From NCBI GenBank assembly GCA_017848855.1, contig JAFIHF010000023.1, positions 1 to 64,000 of the forward strand: 64,000 bases of DNA, written 5' to 3'. How positions within the stretch are numbered: the first letter of the stretch is position 1; each line of letters starts with the position of its first letter. Below, piece by piece: positions 45,486-54,252 of this stretch. The notes beneath the pieces are model-generated. The model saw only the letters and a program-made list of their open reading frames with translations, was not told the origin of the DNA and ran no database searches. Source of the stretch: Rhodanobacter denitrificans. GTDB taxonomy: Bacteria > Pseudomonadota > Gammaproteobacteria > Xanthomonadales > Rhodanobacteraceae. Both the position numbers and the translations under genes were made by a program.

Positions 45486-46258
45486 GCCGCAGCGACTGGC
45501 GCGCGCACGACTGGCGACTGATCCACGCCGCGCCGCAACCGCCGCTGCTGCACATGGCGCTGGACGAGGCGCTGCTCGACGCGGTCGGCAGCGGCCGCCG
45601 CCAGCCCACGCTGCGCTTGTGGGAATGGGCCGCGCCCGCGGTGGTGATCGGCCGCTTCCAATCGCTGCGCAACGAGGTGGACGGCGATGCCGCGCAGCGC
45701 CACGGCATCGAGGTGGTGCGGCGCATTTCCGGCGGCGGCGCGATGTTCATCGAGCCGGGCAACACCATCACCTATTCGATCTACACACCGCTGGCCATGG
45801 TCGAGGGCCTGAGCTTCCAGGAGTCGTACGCGCTGATGGACAGCTGGGTGCTGGAGGCGCTGCGCGAACTGGGCATCGAGGCCTGGTACCAGCCGCTCAA
45901 CGACATCGCCTCGAATGCCGGCAAGATCGGCGGCGCCGCGCAGACCCGCCGCGGCGGCGCGCTGCTGCACCACGTCACCATGGCCTACGACATCGACGCG
46001 GCGAAGATGCTGGACGTGCTGCGCATCGGCCGCGAGAAGCTCTCCGACAAGGGCACCGCCAGCGCCGCCAAGCGCGTCGACCCGCTGCGCAGCCAGACCG
46101 GCCTGCCGCGCGAAGTCGTGGTGGAGCGCATGCTGGCCACCTTCCGCCGCCTGCACGGCCTCACCGACGACCAGTTGCGCGACCACGAACTGGCGCAGGC
46201 GCAAGCGCTGGTGCGCGACAAGTTCGGCACCGCGGCCTGGCTCGCCGACGTGCCTTGA
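45482..46258 (+). CDS. lplA: Lipoate-protein ligase A catalytic subunit
   Basis: A 258-residue biotin/lipoate A/B ligase-fold enzyme. RRISGGGAMFIEPGN is the lipoyl-AMP site, NDIASNAGKIGGAAQTRR holds the essential Lys, and LLHHVTMAYDID follows. It attaches lipoate to E2 and GcvH proteins. It is short because the accessory domain is a separate gene immediately upstream. A REP cluster follows. Confidence 0.88.
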   Translation: MSRSDWRAHDWRLIHAAPQPPLLHMALDEALLDAVGSGRRQPTLRLWEWAAPAVVIGRFQSLRNEVDGDAAQRHGIEVVRRISGGGAMFIEPGNTITYSIYTPLAMVEGLSFQESYALMDSWVLEALRELGIEAWYQPLNDIASNAGKIGGAAQTRRGGALLHHVTMAYDIDAAKMLDVLRIGREKLSDKGTASAAKRVDPLRSQTGLPREVVVERMLATFRRLHGLTDDQLRDHELAQAQALVRDKFGTAAWLADVP

Positions 46259-46299
46259 TCCCGGCGCGCCGCCGGAGCGCACCCAGCATGCGAAAGCCC

Positions 46300-46385
46300 G
46301 GCCTGACGCCCATCGTGGGTCGGGCTTCAGCCCGACACGCCCGCACGGCAAGGCCCGAGCCGTCGGGATGAATCCCGACCCACGG
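46300..46385. repeat. GTCGGG...CCCGAC REP pair
   Basis: GTGGGTCGGGCTTCAGCCCGACAC and GTCGGGATGAATCCCGACCCAC face each other. They occupy part of the 270 bp between lplA and the M16 gene; no gene is seen there. Confidence 0.7.
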
Positions 46386-46528
46386 CTATCGATCAGAGTG
46401 GCGGCCGGAGCGCACCCTGCACGCGTGGAGTAGGCGCGCGCCTACATCGGTCATGGCCCTTCGCCACTTGTGCACTTTGCCGGATGCGGGAGGATCGAAG
46501 TTCCGTTCGCGTTGGCAAGGAGAAGTAG

Positions 46529-47914
46529 ATGCGCGCTTCACGCCTGTCCGTACTGGCCGCCGGGCTGTGCCTGGCCTTCGCTGCGCACGCGGCCGACACC
46601 GATACCTGGAAGCTGCCGGTCGCGGTGAAGAAACTCGACAACGGCCTCACCGTCGTGGTTTCCGAGGACCACAGCTCGCCCACCGTGGGCATCAGCATGG
46701 TCTACCACGTCGGCATGCGGCTGGAACCGCAGAACCGCACCGGCTTCGCCCACCTGTTCGAGCACCTGATGTTCGAGGGCACGCCGGACGCGCCCAAGGG
46801 CACGCTCGAGCGCGTGATCCAGGGCGGCGGCGGCGTGTTCAACGGCTCCACCCGCGCCGACTACACCAACTACATCGCCAGCGCGCCCTCGTCCGCGCTG
46901 GCGCCGATCCTGTGGCTGGAGGCGGACCGCATGAAGTCGCTGGACTTCAGCGCGAAGAACCTCGCCAACCAGCAGAACGTGGTGAAGGAGGAGATCCGCG
47001 TCAACGTGAAGAACCAGCCCTACGGCCTGTTCTACTGGACCGACCTGAGCCGCCTCGCGTTCGACAAGTGGGCCAACAACCACGACGGCTACGGTTCGTT
47101 CAAGGACCTCGACCACGCCAGCATCGCCGACGTGAAGGCCTTCCACGACACCTACTACCAGCCGGCCAACGCCGTGCTCGGCATCGCCGGCGACGTCACC
47201 CCGGCGCAGGCCTTCGCGTTGGCGCAGCAGTACTTCGGCAGCCTGCCCTCGCGCGCGCTGCCGCCGCGGCCGGACGTCTCCGAACCGCTGAACACCAAGC
47301 CGCGCCACGCAGAGGAAACCGACGCGCTAGCCAAGGTGCCGGCACTGGCGATCGGCTGGAAGATGCCCGCCCGCGGCAGCAAGGACCAGATCCCGATGAT
47401 GGTGCTGTCGCAGTTGCTGGTCGGCGACGATGCCTCGCGCTTCTACCAGGGCCTGGTCAAGGGCCGCGAGCTGCTGCTGAACATCGAAGGCGGCGCGAAC
47501 TTCCCGCTCGGCGACGGCAGCGACTACGCCGGCCCGGCCCTGCTGGGCCTGTTCGCGCTGTACAAGCCCAACGCCACGCCGCAGCAGGTACTGGCCGCGA
47601 TCGACGAGGAGATCGGCAAGGTCGCCAGCGACGGCGTCGACGCCGCCACCCTGGCCCGGGTGAAGACCAAGATGCTGTCCGACTGGTACGGCGGGCTGGA
47701 ACCCTTCGTCGACCGCGCCAACACGCTGGCCAAGCTGCAGACGCTGTGGGGCGACGCGAACGTCGCCAACGAGATGCCCGGCTGGATCGAGGCGGTGAGC
47801 TCCGACGACATCCGGCGCGTCGCCCGCACCTATCTCACCGACGCCAACCGCAGCGTGATCGTGCGCCGCCCGGCCGCTGCCGCCACTCCCGCCGCCCAGG
47901 CATCCGCCAAGTGA
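46529..47914 (+). CDS. M16 zinc peptidase, catalytic subunit
   Basis: A 461-residue exported protein: signal peptide (about 1-21) and an M16 peptidase domain pair. The inverted zinc motif H-x-x-E-H is His75-Glu78-His79 (GFAHLFEHLMF), with the third ligand Glu in VVKEEIR. It should cut peptides in the periplasm. AAGGAGAAG lies before the ATG. The next gene encodes a motif-less M16 partner, as in mitochondrial-type and PqqL-like pairs. Confidence 0.92.
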   Translation: MRASRLSVLAAGLCLAFAAHAADTDTWKLPVAVKKLDNGLTVVVSEDHSSPTVGISMVYHVGMRLEPQNRTGFAHLFEHLMFEGTPDAPKGTLERVIQGGGGVFNGSTRADYTNYIASAPSSALAPILWLEADRMKSLDFSAKNLANQQNVVKEEIRVNVKNQPYGLFYWTDLSRLAFDKWANNHDGYGSFKDLDHASIADVKAFHDTYYQPANAVLGIAGDVTPAQAFALAQQYFGSLPSRALPPRPDVSEPLNTKPRHAEETDALAKVPALAIGWKMPARGSKDQIPMMVLSQLLVGDDASRFYQGLVKGRELLLNIEGGANFPLGDGSDYAGPALLGLFALYKPNATPQQVLAAIDEEIGKVASDGVDAATLARVKTKMLSDWYGGLEPFVDRANTLAKLQTLWGDANVANEMPGWIEAVSSDDIRRVARTYLTDANRSVIVRRPAAAATPAAQASAK

Positions 47915-47922
47915 GGCCCGCC

Positions 47923-49341
47923 ATGAAGACGAACACCACGTTCAAGACGCTCGCCCTCGCGCTCGGCCTGACCCTGGCCGGCACCGCCCAGGCCGCCACC
48001 GCGCCGCTGCCGAAGGATCTGCCCGCCTACGGCCCGGAACAGCCGCTGCCGACGCCGCAGATCGTCCAGCGCACCCTGCCGAACGGGCTCACCGTGTGGG
48101 TGGTGCCGCGCGAGGGCCTGCCCAAGGTCGACGTGGCGCTGTCCGTGCTCGGCGGCACCGCGGCCGACGCCGCGGGCACGCCGGCGCTGTCGCAGCTGAT
48201 GGCCGGCCTGCTCAACGAGGGCACCGCCAGCCGCAGCTCGCGCGACATCGCCGAGGCGCTGCAGGCGATCGGCGGCGACTACAGCGCCGGCGCCAGCGAC
48301 GACGCCGTCAACATCCGCGCCAGCGCGCTGGCCTCGCACGCCGCGCAACTGCTGGCGCTGGTCGCCGACATCGCGCTGCACCCAAGCTTCCCCGCCAACG
48401 AGGTGACCCTGGCCAAGGCGAACGCCCTGCAGCGCCTGAAGGTGCTGGAGTCCGATCCGCACTGGCAGGCGGGTCGCACGTTCAGCCATGCCGCCTACGG
48501 CGACCATCCGTACTCGCGCGACTCGCTCACCGAGGCCAGCGTGCAGGCAGCCTCGCCCGATGCACTGCGCGCGCTGCACGATGCCCGCTTCCGGCCGGAC
48601 CGCGCACTGCTGGTGATCGTCGGCCGGATCGGCGCGGACGAGGCGTTCAAGCTGGCCGAGCAGCAGTTCGGCGGCTGGAAGGCCGGCGGCAAGCCGTTGG
48701 CTGATACCGCGCCGGCCCCGCGCACGGTGGCGCCGCAACGGCTGCTGGTGCCGCGCGCCGGCGCGGTGCAGAGCAATATCCGCTACGGCCGTCCCGCCGT
48801 GCCGGCCAACGATCCGGACTACATTCCGCTGATCGTGGCCAACACCATCCTCGGCGGCGGCTTCACCAGCCGCATCACCCAGGACATCCGCGAGGACAAG
48901 GGCTACTCGTACAGCCCGCGGTCGGGTTTCATCGCGCACCGCGCCGGCGGCAGCGCGGCGGCCACGGCCGACGTGCGCAACGAGGTCACCGGCGCCACCC
49001 TCGCCGAACTGGCCAAGCTGTACGCCAGCATGGCCAGCCAGCCGGCCAGCACGGAGGAACTCACCGGCGCCAAGCGCCTGGTCGGCGGCATCTACCTCCT
49101 GCGCAACCAGGTTCAGGACGCGCTGACCGCCACCCTGGCGAACTACTGGGTGGACGGCCTGCCGCCGAGTTTCCTCGGCAGCTACGTGGCCGAGGCGAAC
49201 AAGGTCACCGCGCAACAGGTGCAGGCGATGGGGCGCAAGTATTTCGATCCGAAAGACCAGAGCATCGTGATCGTCGGCGACCCCAAGGCGATCGACGCCC
49301 AGCTGAAACCCTGGGGCGCGTTCACCGTGTACAAACCCTGA
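47923..49341 (+). CDS. M16 family protein, non-catalytic partner
   Basis: A 472-residue exported protein (signal about 1-24). The M16 fold is clear (LPNGLTVWVVPREGLPKVDVAL; YVNTILGGGF-like VANTILGGGFTSRI; REDKGYSYSP), but the zinc motif is gone: the HxxEH position reads QLMAGLL. The Arg/Tyr pair of the substrate-binding C-terminal half is kept in SRITQDIREDKGYSYS. It should form a heterodimer with the product of the preceding gene, 8 bp upstream. Confidence 0.9.
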   Translation: MKTNTTFKTLALALGLTLAGTAQAATAPLPKDLPAYGPEQPLPTPQIVQRTLPNGLTVWVVPREGLPKVDVALSVLGGTAADAAGTPALSQLMAGLLNEGTASRSSRDIAEALQAIGGDYSAGASDDAVNIRASALASHAAQLLALVADIALHPSFPANEVTLAKANALQRLKVLESDPHWQAGRTFSHAAYGDHPYSRDSLTEASVQAASPDALRALHDARFRPDRALLVIVGRIGADEAFKLAEQQFGGWKAGGKPLADTAPAPRTVAPQRLLVPRAGAVQSNIRYGRPAVPANDPDYIPLIVANTILGGGFTSRITQDIREDKGYSYSPRSGFIAHRAGGSAAATADVRNEVTGATLAELAKLYASMASQPASTEELTGAKRLVGGIYLLRNQVQDALTATLANYWVDGLPPSFLGSYVAEANKVTAQQVQAMGRKYFDPKDQSIVIVGDPKAIDAQLKPWGAFTVYKP

Positions 49342-49359
49342 GGCGCCTCCGAAACCCCG

Positions 49360-49460
49360 TAGGTCGGGCTTCAGCCCGACAACCCACTCCTCGGGTGTTG
49401 CGTCGGGATGAATCCCGACCTACGAGTGATGCGTCGGGATGAATCCCGACCTACGGGGCC
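49360..49460. repeat. Three GTCGGG...CCCGAC REPs
   Basis: GTAGGTCGGGCTTCAGCCCGACAA, then two copies of GCGTCGGGATGAATCCCGACCTAC in a row. The second and third are nearly identical direct repeats of about 30 bp. They separate the convergent M16 and Nudix genes. Confidence 0.75.
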
Positions 49461-49490
49461 GCGGCGATGGCGCCGCGACACCCGCGGCGC

Positions 49491-49886
49491 TCACAGCAAG
49501 GGCAGGATGTGCTCCAGGCTCAGCCGCGCCACCGGCACGCCGGGCGCGGCGGGGTCGATCCAGCGCAGCTCGGCGATCTCCGCCTGCACGCGCGGCGCGC
49601 CGTCCACTTCGACCGCGTAGACCTCGGCTTCCACCACGTGCCCGCGTTCGTTCGCTGCCGGGGCGCTGGCGCGGCAGAGGAAACGCGCCGAGCCGGGCCG
49701 CAGCGTGCAGCCCAGTTCCTCGTGCAGCTCGCGCGCCAGCGTGGCGAGGTCGTCCGCGTCGCCGGGATCGCGCTTGCCGCCGGGTTGCTGGAACACTGCG
49801 GCGTCGTGCTTGCGCACCAGCAGGGTGCGACCGGCGGCGTCGCGGATCACCGCGGCGACGATGCGGATCACCGGCGCCGCGCTCAC
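49491..49886 (-). CDS. Nudix hydrolase
   Basis: A 131-residue Nudix protein. The box reads GGKRDPGDADDLATLARELHEELG; the first Glu of the consensus is Asp, while RELHEEL is intact, so metal binding should hold. QQPGGKR resembles ADP-ribose or (d)NDP hydrolases. Start is GTG at 49886 overlapping the previous TGA (GTGA). Substrate is unknown. Confidence 0.8.
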   Translation of the reverse strand: MSAAPVIRIVAAVIRDAAGRTLLVRKHDAAVFQQPGGKRDPGDADDLATLARELHEELGCTLRPGSARFLCRASAPAANERGHVVEAEVYAVEVDGAPRVQAEIAELRWIDPAAPGVPVARLSLEHILPLL

Positions 49887-50371
49887 AGCCGGCTGTACGA
49901 CCACGACTGCATGCGCCCGTCGCGGTACGGCATCACGCCGTGGAACGGGCGCGGGTCCGTGTCGAACACCAGCGGCAGGAAGTGGCGGTCGCCTTCCCAC
50001 ATTGGCAGTTCCAGCAGCTGGTCGCGCGGCACCCACTCCAGCGTGCCTTCGTGGTTGCCGCCGTGCGGCGTGCCGCTGAAGCGGTCGATCAGGAAGATGA
50101 AGCCCAGCCAGTCCTCGCCCTGCTTGCCGAAGCCGGGCCAGTTCAGCGTGCCGCGCAGCTGCATCGAGGTGCACTCGATGCCGGCCTCCTCGCGGATCTC
50201 GCGGCGCATGCAGGCGGCGATGTCCTCGCCCGGCTCCATCTTGCCGCCGAGGCCGTTGTACTTGCCCAGGTGCTGGTCGTCCGGACGCGCATTGCGGTGG
50301 ATCATCAGCACCTGGGTGCGGTCGGGCGAGAGCACGTAGCCGAGCGTGGCGACGATGGGGGTGTAAGGCAT
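49883..50371 (-). CDS. 8-oxo-dGTP diphosphatase-like Nudix hydrolase (MutT/YtkD-type)
   Basis: A 162-residue Nudix protein with a perfect box at 43-65 (GGKMEPGEDIAACMRREIREEAGI, G-x5-E-x7-REUxEExGU). NARPDDQHLGKYNGLGGK and the C-terminal WEGDRHFLPLVFD are typical of the 8-oxo-(d)GTP diphosphatase subfamily related to MTH1, which cleans oxidised nucleotides. It is translationally coupled to the second Nudix gene. Confidence 0.88.
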   Translation of the reverse strand: MPYTPIVATLGYVLSPDRTQVLMIHRNARPDDQHLGKYNGLGGKMEPGEDIAACMRREIREEAGIECTSMQLRGTLNWPGFGKQGEDWLGFIFLIDRFSGTPHGGNHEGTLEWVPRDQLLELPMWEGDRHFLPLVFDTDPRPFHGVMPYRDGRMQSWSYSRL

Positions 50372-50467
50372 GGCGAAACGGCCGCGGAAAGCGTCGATTG
50401 TAGCGGCGCCGGCCACGCCCCTGCGCCGGGCTTGCATCGACCTGTATCGGCCGGCGACCATCGCCGG

Positions 50468-51286
50468 ATGCGCATGATGCTTCGCTCCCTTCACCCGGTC
50501 CGCGCGCGCGTCCGCCGCTGGCGCTGGCTGCCGCTGCTGGCGCTGCTCGCGGGGGCGGCCGGCTGCGGCGCGTCGACGCGCGCGCCGCACAGCCGCGAGC
50601 TGAGCTTCGACGGCCAGACCTACCGCGTGGTGACGCTGGACCTGAAGCACGACCCGCTCAGCCTGCACTGGCGCGACCCGGCCAGCGGCGAGGCCTACGG
50701 CGACATCGAGACCCTGCAGCAGTGGGGCGAGGCGCACGGCCAGCGTCTGCTGTTCGCCACCAACGCCGGCATCTACGACCGCAAGGCCGCGCCGCTGGGC
50801 CTGTACGTGGAGGACGGCAAGACCCTGGTGCCGCTGAACATGGCGCACGGCAACCCCGCCTCGGGCAACTTCTCGCTGCTGCCCAACGGCGTGTTCGCGA
50901 TCTATCCCGACGGCCATGCCGCGGTGCGCAGCAGCGCCGCGTTCAAGGCCGACGCCAGGCCGGTGCGCTGGGCCACCCAGTCCGGCCCGATGCTGGTGAT
51001 CGACGGCCAGCTCAACCCCAGCTTCGTGGACGACTCGGGCAGCTTGAAATGGCGCAGCGGCGTCTGCGCGAAGACGCCCACCGAAGTGGTGTTCGCGGTG
51101 AGCGAGGTGCCGGTGAACTTCCACGGCTTCGCGCGGCTGTTCCGCGACAAGCTGGGCTGCCGCGACGCGCTGTACCTGGACGGCAGCATCTCGCAGATCT
51201 TCGTCAACGGCGAAGGCTACGCCGGCGCGCCGGCCTTCCTGGTCAGGCCCTACGCGGGCATCTTCGCTGTGTTCGTGCCGCAATGA
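50468..51286 (+). CDS. Phosphodiester glycosidase (NAGPA/DUF2233) family lipoprotein
   Basis: A 272-residue exported protein; LLAGAAGC forms a lipobox, so it is probably lipidated. The domain matches the phosphodiester glycosidase family (NAGPA, DUF2233): FATNAGIYDRKAAPLGLYVEDG, NGVFAIYPDG, WATQSGPMLVIDGQLNPSF and LYLDGSISQIF. Members uncover sugars from phosphodiester links; substrate here is unknown. ATGs at 50474 and 50477 are also in frame. Confidence 0.87.
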   Translation: MRMMLRSLHPVRARVRRWRWLPLLALLAGAAGCGASTRAPHSRELSFDGQTYRVVTLDLKHDPLSLHWRDPASGEAYGDIETLQQWGEAHGQRLLFATNAGIYDRKAAPLGLYVEDGKTLVPLNMAHGNPASGNFSLLPNGVFAIYPDGHAAVRSSAAFKADARPVRWATQSGPMLVIDGQLNPSFVDDSGSLKWRSGVCAKTPTEVVFAVSEVPVNFHGFARLFRDKLGCRDALYLDGSISQIFVNGEGYAGAPAFLVRPYAGIFAVFVPQ

Positions 51287-51319
51287 GCGCGTGCCAAGCC
51301 AGAATCACCCGCAAAAATT

Positions 51320-51335
51320 TGTGACGGTCATCACA
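51320..51335 (+). promoter_or_regulatory. Perfect CRP/Clp-type operator
   Basis: TGTGACGGTCATCACA is the full TGTGA-N6-TCACA palindrome of CRP; in Xanthomonadales the matching regulator is Clp, whose DNA binding is inhibited by c-di-GMP in Xanthomonas. It lies 125 bp before the TIR gene. A possible extended -10 (TGC-TAGGGT, 51343-51351) follows only 7 bp later, so binding may block rather than help RNA polymerase. Confidence 0.7.
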
Positions 51336-51460
51336 TTTCCGGTGCTAGGGTGACGCCCGCAAAAGCCGCCTGAAGGGGGGGGGGCGGTCAGCCGGCACCC
51401 GACCGCCGGCCGGTTTCCCGGAGCGAATTCCGGCAAGGGATTGCTGCAGTCCCGCAGGGG

Positions 51461-53686
51461 GTGCAGTCCGTCATGACGCCAGCCGCCGCGATGCCGGATT
51501 TCCGCTACCGCGCCTTCATCAGCTACAGCCACCGGGATCAGTCCTGGGCGGACTGGCTGCACAAGGCGCTGGAAACCTACGCGATCCCGAAGCGGCTGGT
51601 CGGCCAAGCCACCGCGGCCGGCGTGATCCCCCGACGCCTCGCGCCGGTCTTCCGCGACCGCGAGGAGCTGGCCAGCGCCACCGACCTCGGCCGCAAGGTC
51701 AACGAGGCGCTGGCGCAATCCGGCAACCTGGTGGTGATCTGCTCACCGCACGCGGCCAGCTCGCGCTGGGTCAACGAGGAAGTGCTGGCGTTCAAGCGGC
51801 TCGGCCGCGGCGAGCGCATCTTCTGCCTGATCGTGGACGGCGAACCGAATGCCGGCGACACGCCCGGACAAGCGGCGCGGGAATGCTTCGCGCCGGCGCT
51901 GCGCCACGCGCTGGACGCCGATGGCCAGCCGGGCGCGCAGCGCTGCGAGCCGATCGCCGCCGACGCGCGCGCCGGCCGCGACGGCAAGGCCAACGCGAAG
52001 CTGAAGCTGATCGCCGGCCTGCTCGACCTGGACTACGACCGGCTCAAGCAGCGCGAGCTGAAGCGGCGGCACCGGCGCATGGCGGCGCTCACCACGCTGG
52101 CGCTGGTGGTGACGGCGATCACGACCACGCTGGCGATCGCCGCGCTGTTCGCCCGCCATGCCGCCGTGGTCGCCCGCAACGATGCCGAGCGCCGGCAGAA
52201 GCAGGCGGAGGACCTCGTCGACTTCATGCTCGGCGACCTCAACGACAAGCTGCGGCAGGTCTCGCGCCTGGACATCCTGGCGGCCGTCGACGACCGCGCG
52301 ATGATCTATTTCCACTCGCTGCCGACCGCCGACGTCACCGACGAGGCGCTGGCCCAGCGCGCCAAGGCGCTGGAAAAGATCGGCAGCGTGCGCCTGGACC
52401 AGGGCCAGCTGGCGGCGGCGCTGGCCTCGTTCGAGGCGGCCGCCGAAATCTCCGCCGCGCTGGCGGCGAAGGCCCCCGCGAACACCGCGCGGCAACTCGC
52501 GTACGCGCAGATCCTGTCCTTCGTCGGCATGACCCATTGGAACCAGGGCAGGCTCGACGCGGCCCAGCAGGGTTTCGAGTCGGCGCGCACCGTCCTGCAG
52601 CGCGCCCGGCCGCAGGCCGCGGACCTCCTGCCGTGGCAGTACCAGCAGGAGATGATCGAAAACGACATCGGCCACGTGCTCGAGGCGCGCGGCCGGCTGG
52701 ACGAGGCCACCGGCCACTACCGCAACGCGCTGGCGCTCTCCGAAAAACTGGTGGCCGCCAGGCCCGACAAGACCGAGTGGGCATTGGAACTGGGCGGTGC
52801 GCACAACAACCTCGGCAAGCTGGCACTGATGCGCGGTGACCTGGCGACGGCCATCGCCGAATACGCCGCCGATGACGCGATCGAAACCACGCTCGCCGCG
52901 CGCGCCCCCGGGGACAACGAACAGCGCGACAACATGCTCGTCGTGCGCGCCATCCTGGGACGCACGCTGGCGCTGGCGGGCGACCTCGAAACCGGCACCC
53001 GCGACCTGCAGCAGGCCGTCGACATCGCCGCGCAACTGGCCAAAGTCGATCCAGCCAACGCCAGTTTCCAGGAACGCCTCGCGCAGTATTCCTCGCAGTT
53101 GGCCCGCTTGCGGCGGCTGGGCGGCGACCTGCCGGCTGCCCGGGCGCTGACCGCGCAGTCGCTGCCCATCCTGCTTGCGCTGACCAGGCAGGATCCGGCC
53201 GACATCGGCAAGCAACGCGAGTTCGCCGAGGCGCAGCTCGAACAGGCCGCGCAATCGCTCGCCGGCGGCCAGGCCGAGGCGGCGCGACAACAGGCGCAGT
53301 CCGCGCTGGGCATCCTCGCCCCGTTGTCCGCCCGGCAGCCGGACGATCGCGCCACGCTGCTGGCAACGGCACAGGCCAAGCTCGTGCTGGCGGCGGCGTC
53401 CGGCAACGCGCAGACCGCGCTGCCGCTGCGCAGCGATGCGCTGGACGCGATCCACGCGGTGAAAGACGGCGCCGACGACCCCCGCCTGCGGGCGCTGCAG
53501 GTCGAGGCGCTGCTGGCGCTGGGCCGCAAGGCCGAGGCGCGGGCCGCGCTGCAACCCTTGTGGGGGAGCGGCTACCGCGACGCAGCGCTGCTGAACCTGC
53601 TGCAGCGCGAACGGATCGACTACCCGGTCAATGCGGCATTCCGGCAGAAACTGCTGGCGGCCACCGCGACGAACACCCGGCCGTAA
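51461..53686 (+). CDS. TIR domain - TM - TPR repeat protein
   Basis: A 741-residue protein. Residues about 14-150 are a TIR domain (YRAFISYSHRDQSWADWL; VFRDREELA; VVICSPHAASSRWVNEE) with the putative NADase Glu at 106 in W-x-x-E. A TM helix spans about 207-231 (MAALTTLALVVTAITTTLAIA), followed by a coiled coil and about ten TPR-like repeats (290-735). Bacterial TIRs cleave NAD or make cyclic ADP-ribose signals. A G9 run and a perfect CRP-type site precede the gene. Two small genes and a SLOG-like gene follow on the same strand. The start could also be the Met at 51476 or 51491. Confidence 0.88.
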   Translation: MQSVMTPAAAMPDFRYRAFISYSHRDQSWADWLHKALETYAIPKRLVGQATAAGVIPRRLAPVFRDREELASATDLGRKVNEALAQSGNLVVICSPHAASSRWVNEEVLAFKRLGRGERIFCLIVDGEPNAGDTPGQAARECFAPALRHALDADGQPGAQRCEPIAADARAGRDGKANAKLKLIAGLLDLDYDRLKQRELKRRHRRMAALTTLALVVTAITTTLAIAALFARHAAVVARNDAERRQKQAEDLVDFMLGDLNDKLRQVSRLDILAAVDDRAMIYFHSLPTADVTDEALAQRAKALEKIGSVRLDQGQLAAALASFEAAAEISAALAAKAPANTARQLAYAQILSFVGMTHWNQGRLDAAQQGFESARTVLQRARPQAADLLPWQYQQEMIENDIGHVLEARGRLDEATGHYRNALALSEKLVAARPDKTEWALELGGAHNNLGKLALMRGDLATAIAEYAADDAIETTLAARAPGDNEQRDNMLVVRAILGRTLALAGDLETGTRDLQQAVDIAAQLAKVDPANASFQERLAQYSSQLARLRRLGGDLPAARALTAQSLPILLALTRQDPADIGKQREFAEAQLEQAAQSLAGGQAEAARQQAQSALGILAPLSARQPDDRATLLATAQAKLVLAAASGNAQTALPLRSDALDAIHAVKDGADDPRLRALQVEALLALGRKAEARAALQPLWGSGYRDAALLNLLQRERIDYPVNAAFRQKLLAATATNTRP

Positions 53687-53764
53687 CCGGGCGCAACGCA
53701 CAGGGGATGGGCAACACCCACAGGCGCAGCATCGCTTCCAAGCCCTCGGCAACAGGAGTCCGTC

Positions 53765-54172
53765 ATGGCCAACCGTCATCCACCCATCCCGGTCAGTCTC
53801 GACACGAGCACGCACCCGTGGAGCCTCTCTGTCCATCAGCAAGGCAACCCGCACCACTTCGACCCGGACCCCAACGTGCAAACCATCACGTGGCAGCTCA
53901 CCGGCGAGGCGGCCACGGGGTCGTTCAATGCACAGGATGACGCCAAACCGGGCTTCGCCTGGATTCCCCCGGCACCGCATCCCGGCATCTTCGACGCCCC
54001 TGATCCGAAGACCCACAAACACCAGATGACGATGCGCAATCACCACCACGGCGCCAGCAGCGCGGGCGAGTGGTTCTACCAGCTGAGCGCCACGATCCAC
54101 GGCAAGCTCTGCCAAACCCCATACACCCCCACCGCCGGGAGAATCTCGAATCCGTCGATCAAGAACACCTGA
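53765..54172 (+). CDS. Small His-rich protein with C-terminal PSIKNT motif
   Basis: A 135-residue protein of unknown family, with AGGAG before its ATG and 78 bp after the TIR gene. It has no signal peptide. The pattern of Trp/Thr/Val strands (QTITWQLTGEAATGSF; EWFYQLSATIHG) suggests a small beta-sandwich, with His-rich loops (HQQGNPHHFD; HKHQMTMRNHHHG). It ends SNPSIKNT, and the six residues PSIKNT recur near the end of the next small protein. It may be a substrate, partner or sensor of the TIR or SLOG protein; this is inference. Confidence 0.75.
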   Translation: MANRHPPIPVSLDTSTHPWSLSVHQQGNPHHFDPDPNVQTITWQLTGEAATGSFNAQDDAKPGFAWIPPAPHPGIFDAPDPKTHKHQMTMRNHHHGASSAGEWFYQLSATIHGKLCQTPYTPTAGRISNPSIKNT

Positions 54173-54252
54173 TCCACCCGCCACCGCGTCGGCCACCGCA
54201 TCCGGGTGGCCGGCCGGGTAGTCACACCACCCCGATCACAGCGGAGAGCGTC

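Noticed and set aside
49360..49460. Tandem GTCGGG...CCCGAC units as terminators only
   Set aside because: They may fold, but the family recurs as mobile REPs with GTAG/GTGG heads, lacks U-runs and appears in clusters; better called repeats.
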